Origin: Roseateles_B flavus
Lineage (GTDB): Bacteria; Pseudomonadota; Gammaproteobacteria; Burkholderiales; Burkholderiaceae_C
Reading direction: 5' to 3'
Assembly: GCF_039872765.1 (NCBI RefSeq)
Contig: NZ_JBDPZC010000002.1
Location: 124,001-188,000 of the forward strand
Length of the DNA stretch: 64,000 nt
Shown here: in pieces, positions 47,597-59,500 of the stretch
Layout: every line of letters starts with the position of its first letter
How positions within the stretch are numbered: position 1 is the first letter of the stretch
The notes under the pieces: model-generated
What the model was told of the DNA's origin: nothing
Databases searched by the model: none
Seen by the model: the letters and a program-made list of their open reading frames with translations, nothing else
Made by a program: the position numbers and the translations under genes

Positions 47597-50500
47597 GGTG
47601 ACTACTCCGTCCAACCCGACCCACTTGCATGCCCTCGATGGACCTGTCGCCGTCGACAAATCTCTGCAGCTTGCTCTCCAGTTCCTGGACCGAGCTCACG
47701 ACCAGGCCGAGCCTGGCCTCCATCGCCTCGCGCCCGACCTGCAGGGTGTAGGCCAGTGATTGCAGGCGCTGTGCGCCCGTGCTGCCCCGGTAGGCGGGTT
47801 CTTTCACATGGACCAGCAGGTCCCGCGCATAGCGCTCCAGCAGGTCCGGTTTCTTCGCGGACAGCACGATCAGCACGGGATCGGCCGCCGCCGCGGCAGG
47901 CGCGGGCCTCGGTGGCGGGGGCTCGTACTCCTGCAACACGACGTGCGCATTCGTGCCGCCGGCGCCGAAGGAGGAAACGCCGGCCAGCCGCGGCTGTTCC
48001 TGGCCGTCGATCAGGGGCCGCTGCCAGGGCCTCAGCTCGCGATTGACGAAGAACGGCGACGCGTCGAAGTCGATGTTCGGATTGAGTTCGTCCGCATGCA
48101 GGCTGGGCACCAGGGTGCCGTGCTTCATCTGCAGGAGCACCTTGGTGAGCCCCGCGATGCCGGACGCCGCCTCCAGGTGGCCGATGTTGGACTTCACGGA
48201 TCCCAGCGCGCAGAAGCCCCGGTCCTGCGTGTCCTGGGCAAAGGCACTCGACAGTCCGGTGACCTCGATCGGATCGCCCAGCTCCGTGCCGGTGCCATGG
48301 GCCTCGATATAGCTGATGGCACGCGCATGCACACCGGCGCGCTCCAAGGCCTGGCGGATGACCTGCCCCTGGGCCTTGGGGTTGGGCACGGTGTAGCCGT
48401 TGGTCTTGCCGCCATGGTTGACGCTGGTGCCGCGGATCAGAGCGTGGATGCTGTCACCGTCCCGCAGCGCTGCGGACAGCGGCTTGAGCACGATCACGCC
48501 GACCCCTTCACCTGGCACATAGCCATTGCCGCCCAGGCCGAAGCTCTTGCAGCGGCCATCCTGGGACAGCATGCGCTGCGCACTCAGGCTGATGTACATG
48601 TAGGGATGCAGCGACAGGTTCACGCCGCCGGCGATGGCCATCTCGCACTCGCCGAACCGCAGCTTCTCGCAGGCCTCGTGAACGGCCACGAGCGACGAGG
48701 AGCACATGGTGTCGATGGGGATGCTCGGCCCGTTGGCATCCAGGAAGTAGGACACCCGGTTGACCAGCGAGCAGAACGAGGTGAAGGGTGCCTTGCCCTT
48801 CTTCAGCTTGTCGTTTCCATACAGGCTGAACTCCGAGCGGGTGATGCCGGCGAAGACGCCCAGGCGCCCCTGGTGCTGGCTGGCGATGCGGGCACGGGTG
48901 TAGCCGGCATCCTCCAGGGCCTCCCAGCAGGCCTGCAGGAAGATGCGTTCCTGCGGGTCCATGTTGGCGGCCTCCCGCGGCGACAGGTTGAAGAACAGCG
49001 GATCGAACTCGGCGAAGCCGTCGATGAAGCCGCCCCACTTTCCATAACAGCGGCTGCTCTCGATGGCCGCCTCGACATCGGACTCGTAGAAGCCGTCCAG
49101 GGGCCAGCGGTCCGGGGGGATCGTGGTGATGCTGTCTCGGGCGCCCTGCAGGTTCGCCCAGAAGGCCTGCAGCGTGGCCGCCTGCGGGTAGCGACCGCTG
49201 AGCCCGACGATGGCCACGGGCTCATCCCAGGCGGCCGCGGCTGCGCCCTTGGACTTCGGGGTCCGCCGCACGGGCTCCGAGCGCTCCAGGGCCGCTGCCG
49301 CGACGAGGTCAAGTGCCGGCGCTGCGGTGGCCTGGGCCATCGGCTGGGCGGGGGCTGCCGGGGCGACGCCGGCCAGGCGCGCGCAGGCCGGCGCATGCTT
49401 CGCCAGCAGATGCTGGGCCAGCGCCATGCCGGTCTGATGTTCGAACAGCAGGGTCTTGGACAGGGCACCGAACACCTCGGCGAGCCGGCTGTTCAGCAGC
49501 TTGACCAGGAAGGAATTGATGCCGTAGTCCTCGAAGGGGCGGTTCAGGTCGAAGGCCTCGGCGGGGATCTGGAAGGCATCCGCCAGCAAGGCCGCGAACC
49601 TGGGCAGGAAGCCCTCGGCGAGCGCGGGTGCGGTGGGCGTGGGCGTGGGCGTGGGCACGGGCGTGGGCGGCGCCGCGCGCCGGCCCTCGGTCCCCTGCCC
49701 CTTCGCAGGCCCCGTCCAGTAGAGACCGTCGGCAAAGGGATAGGTCGGCAGGCCGGCCAGGCGACGCGGCTGAAGGCCCGGCCGCAGCAGCGCCTGCCAG
49801 TCGACGGCGGCTCCGGCCGCCCAGCGTCGTGCCGCGGCACGGAGGGCCTGCAGCGGCGCATCGTCCGCAAGGGCCGCGGGCGGCTCTGACCCCACCTCCT
49901 CGGCACCGGGCCCATGGACGTCCGGATCGTCGCCCGGGCATGCGTCGTCACACCATCGGGCCAGTTGGCCCGCCAGCTCGTCCTGCGAGCGCGCGACCAC
50001 GGCGAGGCGGCAGGCCATGGCGTCCCGACCGACCTGCTGGGTGTAGGCCAGGGATACCAGGTCGAGCGGACCTCCGGCCGTCAGGAAGGCCTGCCATCGG
50101 CGTGCATAGGCCTTGAGGCGTGACCGGTCCCGCGCGGAGAGCACGAAGACGACGGGCTCACCGTCCTGCGCCACGGGTGCGGCATCGGGGGCGAGGTGTT
50201 CCTCCACCACCAGGTGGGCGTTGAGGCCGCTGGCACCCGTGGAGGTGATGCCGGCACGCCGGGGGACGGGCCGCCCTTCCACTTGCACCGGCGCCCAGTC
50301 CGCCAGGGTCTGGTGGACCTCGAAGGGCAGTGCCGCGAAGTCGATGGCGGGACTCGGGGCCCCGATCAGGAGCGTGGGTGGCAGCTGGCGGTGCTTCAGT
50401 GCCAGCAGCACCTTCGTCAGCTGCGCCATGCCGGACACGGCCTCGCCATGGCCGATATTGGGCTTGAGCGATCCGATCCGGTAGCTGCCTTCGGTCTGCT

Positions 50501-53500
50501 GCCGCTGGCCACCGAACACGCGGGTCAGTGCCGCCATCTCGATCGCATCTCCGGCGGGCGAGCCATGGGCGGCGGCCTCGATGTAGCTGATGGTGCGCGG
50601 GTCGATGTCCCCCTGCGCCATCGCCTCGCGGATGACCGCTTCCTGCTGCTTCTGGCTGGGCATGCCGAATCGGTTCATCCGGCCGTTGTGGTTCACCGCG
50701 CTGCCTCGAATGACGGCATAGACCGGGTCACCGTCCGCCAGGGCACGCTGATGGCGCTTCAGCACGACGACGCCCACCCCTTCGCCAGGCACATAGCCGG
50801 TGGCCTCGCGGGCAAAGGCGGCGCTCGATGCGTTCGCCGCCAGCACCTGCATCTTCGAGAGCTGAGCGTAGGTGGAGGGATGGAGGTTGAGGTTGACGGC
50901 CCCCGCCAGCGCGAGCCCGTCCGGCTCCCGCCGCAGGTAGTTGCACGCCTCATGGATGGCGATCAGGGCCGAGGCGCAATGGCTGTCGTAGGCCATCGCC
51001 GGCCCCTTCAGGTCCAGGCAGTGCGAGACCCGGTTGACCAAGGCCGCCAGTGACGTGCCCTGGTAGGGCTGGGCATGGTCGAGGCTGTGCAGGTTGAAGC
51101 CCTGCTTGGTGATGCCACCGAAGACCCCCACCTTCGCCCGCTGTGCCGGCGACAGGGTGGACGGGGCACGCCCCGCATCCTCCAGGGCATGCCAGCAGGC
51201 CTGCAGGAACAGCCGCTCCTGCGGGTCCATGAAGCCGGCCTCGATCGGGGCGATGTTGAAGAACAGCGGATCGAAGGCGGCAAAGTCCTCGAGGAAGGCG
51301 CCCCACTTGCCATAGGACTTGCCCTCGGCCAGCGCCTGCTCGGGATCGGCCGCGAAGTGCGACTGCCAGTCCCAGCGCTCCTGCGGCACTTCCGTGATGG
51401 CCTGCTGGCCGGACAGCAGCAGGTCCCAGAAGGCCTGCAGGGTGGCCGCGCCGGGATAGCGCCCCGCCAGCCCGATCACGGCGATGGCATCGGCATCGGC
51501 ATCGGCAGCTGCCGGGGCCGGCGAGACAGGCTTCGGCGCGGCGTCGTGTCGGGCTCGCTTCAGCAGGTCGGGCGTGGCATGTGCCGCCCCGACCAGGGAC
51601 GCCTTCAGGGCGCCGGACAAGGCCTCCAGCAGGGCCGGGTCCTCCAGTTGCAGGGGAAGGGCCAGACGGACGCATTGGTTGAGGGCGGCGTCGCGCAGGT
51701 TGCCGACCAGGTGCAGGCCGCCGCGGATGCCATAGCGCTCCAGCAGCAGGCGCAGGTAGCTCTCGCGGGAATGCGCCCGTCCTGCCAGCGGCGGCAGGCA
51801 GTCCACCCGGACGAGCACGCAGTGTCCTGCCCCGGGCTGGATCACGGGCACCCCTTCGCGGGCCAGGGCCAGGTGGAGGTCCCGGACCCGGTCCAGCTGA
51901 CGCGCCACCTGCGAGGCCAGGAAGTCCCGATCGGCCAGAGCCCGCTGGATGCGCTGGGTCTCCAGCTCAGCCGGCAGCCCGCCCTCGACGCGGCCCAGCC
52001 CCTGCGAATTCCGGACGAAAGCCGGATCCCTGGAAGCCAGCAGTCCGCCGACATCCAGGCCGAAGTCCTTGCAGAGGCTGCCCACGAGGGCATCCGCCTC
52101 GCTGGTGATGGCGCGGACGATGTCCCAGAGCTCACGGCCCGACTGCCCGGGTTCATGGCGCCGGATCAGCTCGGCGTTCTTCAGGATGCGGGTGACATCC
52201 AGGACCAGGGGCACGCCATGGCGGCGGCATCGGGCCGCGACCGCCTGGAGCTGCGCCAGGGAGAGCGGATAGCCGCCAGTGGCGTTGTTGCAGAGCTCCA
52301 CCAGCACCATCGCGATCGCGGGCGCCTCGGCCTCCAGGGCCTGCTCCAGCCGGTGCAGGTCCAGGCCGCCCCGGAACAGAGCCGTGGCGTCGGGCCGCAG
52401 GGCCTCGGGGTCCGGTATCTCGACGGGTTCGAAGCCCCCCTTCACCAGGTTGTGCAGCGTGGACTCGAACAGCAGATTCTGGAGGACGCGCTTCTTGCCG
52501 CTGCGCCGCGCCGTCTGGAAGAACAGGCGCTCGGCCGCGCGGCCGGACGTGGTCAGCAGGGACGCCTCGAAGCCGAACAGCGCCGCGAGCTCGCCGCCCG
52601 CCTCCGGAGCCTGCGAAGGGCTCTGGCACGCCCCGAGGGCGGCGGAGCGGTCGCCGATGAAGGCATAGCTCAGATGCGCCCAGGAGTCGCTGATCAGGTC
52701 GATGCGGATGGCGGCCGGGTCGGCCTTGGTGGCGTCAAAGTGATCCGCCTCGGCGCGGGCCGAGACCTGCGTCACCGCCGGGGCGCACCGCCGCTGCACC
52801 TCGAGGTAGGAAATCCCCTGGCGGAAGAACTGGCTCAGGCAGCTGGCGAGGAGGCTCGGGTCGCTGTCCGCCCGGCGGTACAGGTGCACCGGATAGTCAC
52901 GCGTCCCGTACTTGCTCTTGTACTGGCGGTTGGCCTTGCCGCGCTCGAGGATCTGCTGAAGCTGCGTCTGCGTGCCGGCCAGGAAGGCGCTCCCCTCTGG
53001 ATCGCCGTCCTCGGAACCGAGCTCGAACAGGCCCCAGGTCAGGCCCAGGCTGAAGCGCTCGCACCCCTCCGCGGCCAGCAAGGCGACGATCTCGACGACC
53101 GCATGCTCGGTCCCGCCCAGCGGCATGTCGGGCAGGTAGTACTCCTGGTCCATCAGGTAGCCGTCGGGCTCCCGGCACACCATGATGACGTTCTGCAGGC
53201 TGCCGTCGAAATAGGTCAGGAAGACGCGGTAGCGGTCCAGGAGGCTGCCGTTGCGCATCTCCTCCAGCACCAGGTCCACGTTGTTCACGACCTTCTTCAT
53301 CTCGCTCCAGGCGCAGATGACGCGCTGGATGTCGCGGACCAGCCCCGGCTCCAGCTGCCGGCATTCCACCGTCCGGCATTCGCCCAGCTTGCGGTAGCGC
53401 TCCACCATGTAGCGGAGCCGCCGCATGCGTCCCCCTGCGAGGGAGAAGGCAGGCAGGCTCTCCATCACCTGCACGGCCCCGACCGGGCAAGCCAGCAGGC

Positions 53501-56500
53501 CGCCAGCGCGTTCGAGGTCCGGCTTGCGTCCTTCCGTCAGATCCAGGTAGGCGAATGCCAGGCCCTGTTGCTGGCAGTAGGCGAGCAGCTCCGTGAAGAA
53601 GGCCTCGCGGTGCGCGGCGGGCCCGGCGTATTGCGTGGCGAAGAACAGGCGCTTGTCCACCAGCACATGGCAATAGCCCTGGGCACGAGCGTCGATGTAG
53701 ACCTCCGGCCAGATCTCCAGCAAGGCAACGCCTTTCGGCGCCGCGCCATCGATGTCAGCCAGGGTCTGGCGGCTGGCGGCGTCCTGCTGCAGCGCTGCCT
53801 TGCGCAGCAGGCGGCCGGCGCGCGCCTCGCGCACGCTGGCGGGGGCTTCAGCCAGAGGCGCAGACACCGCCAGGGCCGCGCTCGCCGGTGGAGCTTGCAC
53901 GGCATCGGCCAGCCCCGGCTGCAGGCAGGTGGCCAGCCGGTCGGCGTAGTCTTCCAGCAAGTAGCTCGCGAGCTGGCGGATGTTCTCGTACTCGAAGAAG
54001 AGCGTCTTCGAGAGACCGCCCAGGTCCTCTTCGAGCTTGCGGATGATGTCCAGGGCGAGGATGGAATCCAGGCCGTAGCGGGAGAAGGCGGCGTCGGCGG
54101 CGAGGGCCGAGGGCGCATGACCCAGCACCGCTCCCATGATGGACTTCAGATAGGCCTCGACCTCTCCCTGCCCGACGCAGCGAACGGGTGCCGGTGCTGG
54201 CGTCGATGCCGCCGGGGCCGAGGGCCGGGCCACCGCAGCCGGCACAGACGCAGGCCTGGGGCTTGGCGTCATGATCAGCGCGCGGGTCCGCTCCATGGAC
54301 CCGTTCACCACCACCAGGTGCGGCGATGGCTCGGCCAGTGCAGCGTAGAAGGCGGCGAGGCCGTCCTGCGTCTCCATGGGCGTGAGGCCGAGCGCCTGCT
54401 CGAAGTGCTCGGCCACGCCCGCCTGATGCCCCATGCCGCCCTCGCGCCACAAGGGCCATGCCAGCGACAGCACCCGGCCATGGCGCCGCTCGGGTACCTC
54501 GGCATGCCAATGCGCCGCCTCGTCGAGGAAGGCATTGGCAGCGCAATAGTCGACCTGGCCGATGTTGCCGGTCGTGCCGACGATGGAGGAAAAGGACAGG
54601 AAGAAGTCCAGCTGGCAGTCGCGCGTGCTACGGTAGAGGTTGATCGTGCCGGCCACCTTGGGCACCAGAACGGCCTCGAAGGTCTCGCGGCGCTTCCTGA
54701 TCATGAACTCGTCGCGTGTCAGGCCGGCCGCATGGATGACGCCGGACAGCGGCCCGTGCGTCTTCAGCAAGTCCTGCAGCGCGGCGTCCAGGGCGGCCTG
54801 GTGGCTGATGTCCACGGCCACGTAGCGCACGACGGCACCGGCCGGGGCCTGCAGGTCCTGGAGAGACTGGCGTACGGCCGGCGTGAGCTCGGAGCGCCCC
54901 AGCAGCACGACGGTGACGCCCTGCGCCCGCGCGAGGATTTCCCTCGCGAAGACCAGGCCGAGCCCGCCCGCGCCGCCGGTGATGAGGTAGACGCCACCCT
55001 CGCGCCAGGGCGAGGGCTGCGGCCCGCCAGGCGTCGGCACCACGGTTCCCTGCAGGGCCTCGGGCACGAGGACCTGGCGCCGGCCCTGGCGGTAGCGCAG
55101 CTGCACCGCCTGTTCGTCCAGGCGGTTGGATCGCAGCTGCAGCGCCAGCGCCGGCAGGCTGGCGCTGGCGTCAAAGGAGAGCACCTGCACGACCAGCCAC
55201 GGATGCTCCATGCGGACCGCCCGGGCCAGGCCGGCCAGGCCCTGCAGCACGCGGCCGGGACCGTCGCCAGGCACCACCACCTGGACCGCGACACGGTCCC
55301 CGGGCCGGCGACGCGCCAGGCCTTGAAGGAACTCGAAGAGCTGGGCCGCGATGTCCGCATAGCCCTGATCGCCGCCTGCGGCCTTGCCTTCCATGACCTG
55401 GATCGAGGCCTCCGGCAGGCTGGCCTGCAGCACCACGGCTTGCGGGTCCAGCTGGGCCCGCTCGCCACAGAGGATCACCCAATGCGCACCCGCGGGCATG
55501 GCCTCCTCCGGGCCGTGGGCCGCAACGGCCGCCAGCGGCTGGTCGACCCACGCCATGCGAAGCAGCTGGGGCGACGAGGGCCGCGGGACCTGCGTCGAGC
55601 CTGGCGCCTCGACCCTGGCCTGCAGGGGGCGGAAGACCAGCTCCTCGATGCGGACCCAGACCCGGCCCGTGTCATCGCACAGGGCCAGGTCGACCGCGGG
55701 CAGCGAGGCTCGCGCGCCCGCGCTGCCCTTGCGCAGGCGACACCAGACCCACAGGCGGTCCGGGCAGGCCCCATAGGACACCAGGCGCCTGAGCGAGAAC
55801 GGAAGGCCGCCCGCGGCGGTGCCGTCCGGCTGCGTGCTGCTGGCCAGCAGAAGGCCTGCCTGCAGCGCCGCATCCATCAGGCTGGGGTGCAGGACGAACT
55901 GCGCGTGGGAATCGGCCACGCAAGGCGGCAGCGCCAGGTCCGCCAGGAGGGCGGGCTGACCCGCCTCGTCACGCCCCCAGCGCACGCTGCGCAGAGCGCG
56001 GTGCGCCGGGCCGTAGGACAGGCCCATGCGCTCGAAGGCCTGGTAGCAGTCTTCCGCCGTGGTGCCTGGCCTGCCGGTCGGCAGCGGCTCACGGCCCAGC
56101 GCCTGCTGCAGCGCCGGGAGGTCCAGCCGGGGCGCGGGCTCATTCGCCAGGGACTGCAGGGTGCCGTAGCCATGCAGGGCCGAGGGGTCAGAGGCCCCAT
56201 GCGCTTCGTATCGGTAGGCCTCCGCCGCGGTCTCGCCGGACCGGGCGGGCTGGCGGACCAGGCTGATCAGCAGCCGCTCGGGCCGGCTGACCAGGAAGGG
56301 GCGGAGCCAGGCCACATCGCTGATTTGGAACGCCGCCGCCACGGGCGCTGAGCTGCTCAGGCAGTTCCATGCCTCGCGTGCAAATTCTAGGTAGGCGACA
56401 CCGGGGAGGACTGGCGTGCCCTGCAGGCGGTGGTCGGCCAGGAAGAACTCACTCCCCTCCAGCGCGATGTCCAGGCGCTGGCCACCTGGCGTGGCGGCCA

Positions 56501-59500
56501 TGGCGGGCTTCCCGAGGTAGGCCTGAGCGGCCTCGCTGGCCTCGCGGAAGGCGTGCTGAGGGCCCCGGGCGCTGGGGATCCAGTGGCGGTCCCTGGCAAA
56601 GGGATAGCAGGGCAGGACAAGGCGCCGCGGCAAGGTCTCATAAAGGCCCTCCCAGGCGCGAACCTCGACACCCTGGGCCCACCACCGGGCCACCTGGTCC
56701 AGGCGCCCGTCGCGCAGCCAGGCGCCGACCATGTCCTGCACATCCGTGTTGTGATGGACAAGCTCCGCCAGGGACGCTTCACCGGCCGCCGGGCTGCGGA
56801 AGATACGCGCGGCCCCGCGGCCTGCCAGGAAGGCGCTCAACAGCTCCACCAGCTCGCCGACGCTGCACGCAACGAGGGCCAGCCGGTGCGCCATGGGCTG
56901 GCTGCGTTGCAGGGTGTAGGCAAGGGCCTGCGCCTCGAGTGGCGAACCCTCGCGCTCGCAACGCTGGCAATGTTCCAGCAGCCGCCGGGCCCGGGCCTGC
57001 AGCTGCACCTCGGTGTGGGCGGACATCAGGAACAGCAGCTCGCGGCCTGCTGCGGGCGCGGGCACCGCCGGGGCGGCCCTGGGCACGTACTCCTCCAGCA
57101 CCACGTGGGCATTGGCCCCACCGGAGCCAAAGCTGCTGACGCCTGCTCTGCGAGGCGCACCTTGCGGACCCGCGGGCCAGGGGCGCAGGGTCTCGACGAC
57201 GCTGAACGGCGTGCCGTCGAGGCGGATCTGGGCATTGAGCCGGTTGAAGTTGACCGTCCTGGGCAGGGTCTGGTGCGCCATGCTGAGCACGACCTTGAGC
57301 ACGCCTGCCAGGCCCGCCGCGGCCTCTAGATGCCCGAGATTGCTCTTGACCGAGCTGATCGCGCAGCCGGCATGCGGGGCCGGCCCGGGCCGGCTGAGGA
57401 AGGCGTCCGTCAGCCCGCGCACTTCGATCGGGTCACCCAGCCGGGTACCGGTGCCATGCATCTCCACATGGCTGATGGCTTCGGCACTCACACCCGAGGC
57501 CGCCCAGGCGGCGCGCAGCAGGTCGGCCTGCCGATCGGGGTTGGGCACGGTCAGCCCGCTGGTCAGCCCGCCATGGTTGCAGGCGCCGCCGCGGATCAGG
57601 GCATGGATGGGGTCGCCATCCGCCATGGCCCGCTCCAGGGGCTTGAGCATGAAGAGGATGCCGCCCTCGGCACGCACATAGCCGTTGGCGGTCTCGTCCA
57701 GCGTCTTGCAGCGCCCGTCCCGGGACAGCATGCCGGCCTTGTAGTAGGCGACGGTATTGCCCGGATGGCACATGAGGTGGACCCCGGCGACCAGGGCCTG
57801 GTCGCACTCCCCCTGGCGCAGGGCCTGCACCGCCTGGTGCAGCGCCACGAGCGAGCTCGAGCAGGCGGTATCGATCTGCAGGCTCGGACCGCGGAAATCA
57901 AAGGTGTAGGAGATCCGGTTGGCGATGACGGCCATGGAGCCCCCCGTGGCGAGGTGAGGCTCGACCGCGACGCCCTCGGACTCCATCAGCAGCCGGTAGT
58001 CGGAGCCGCTGGCGCCCACGTAGACGCCGGTGTTGCTGCCGGCCATGGCGTCCCGCGCGTAGCCCGCCCGCTCCATGGCCTCCCACGCGAGTTCGAGCAG
58101 AAGGCGCTGCTGCGGGTCCATCGTCGTGACTTCCTTGGGCGCCAGGCGGAAGAGACCGGCATCGAAGGACTGGATGTCGCTCAGGAAGCCCCCCTGATCG
58201 ATGCCGGGGTGGCTGCGAACCGGGTCGATGTCCTGGGGCCATTCCCAGCGCCCGGCCGGCAGCGATCCCACGACGCAGGTGCCGGCCTCCAGGCATTCCC
58301 AGAACTTCTCGGGCGTGTCCAGGTCTCCAGGCAGGCGGCAGGCCATGCCCACGATGGCAATGGCCCCGGGCGGGAGGCTGACGCCGGCTGGCGCGGCATC
58401 GGGCGCCACTGCGGGTGCGGGCCGCTCGGGTGCGCGGGCGGCAGACCGGCGCTCCAGCCCTGCGGACTCGGGCGCATGGCCCGGCGAGGCCGGCGGCAGC
58501 GCCTCACGCCTCAGGGCGTCGAAGTGCGCCACCACGCGCGCCGGGGTGTTGTTCCGGAACAGGAAGGTCGCGTCCAGCGGCACCTTGCACCAGGCCGCCA
58601 GGGCCTCGGCCAGCTCCAGCAGGCCGACGGAGTCCAGACCCGCCTGCATCAGCGGCAGGTCGGGGGCATACGGCAGCGACTCGTCCTGGCGAAGGATGCG
58701 CCGCAGGGCGGTGGCCAGGAAGTCGTGCAGGGCGGCCGCGTCCGGCAGCGACGGCGCGGTGGCGTCGCCGTTCAGCGCCGGCCCGGCGGCGGGCGCCTGG
58801 CGCGCCTGCTGCTGCCAGACCTCCAGGCGCGCGCGCCGGGCGAGGTCATAGGCGACCAGCACGCCGTAGCCCAGGTTGCGGGTGTCACGGGGACGGTAGC
58901 CCGGCAGGGTCTTGAGGATGCTCGCGCCATGCAACTCATGGAAGCGCAGGATGGGGTCCGCGAGCACCCCGGCACCATTGCGATGCCGGACATAGGCCTG
59001 CATGTCCAGGGCGGACTGCTGGTGGAAATCCTTGCACAGCGTCACCGCGGCCACGGAGGCGACGTCCGACTGGCCACTGCTACGCTGCAGCATGAACTCC
59101 AGGAGCTGGTCCCCCAGGCCCTGGCCTTGGTAGCCCGGGTCGACGTTGACCGCCAGCAGCTGGACGATCGGCCCTGCGCGTCGGTGCAAGGCGTCCACCG
59201 TCGTGGCCTCCACGGACGCCAGCTCGTCAAGCGCGCCGATGCGCTGGGAGTAGATGACGCCGACCACCTCGGCCCGACCGTCCTCACCGTCGACCTCCAC
59301 GACGAGCTGCCCTTCGGCATGGGTTTCGACGCGGCGCGCCAGGGTGGCGTCAGGCATGCGAAGCTCCAGGGGCCAGCAGGCTGCTTCCAGGGAGACCAGG
59401 GTCGGCAGGTCCGCCGCGCGGCCCGGACGGATGCGGTAGTTGCGCGCCTCGAAGACCGTCAGACTGCCCCACCAGCGCCGCGCCAGGCTCGGAAAGCCCT

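Noticed and set aside
47597..47659. N-terminal extension of PKS B from TTG 47659
   Set aside because: ATG 47596 has its own ribosome binding site and begins with the expected linker continuation of the split module.
51600..52715. SH1 as a horizontally acquired housekeeping tryptophanase fused by chance
   Set aside because: It recurs in PKS D with the same preceding DUF and same type of following KS, so the arrangement is functional.
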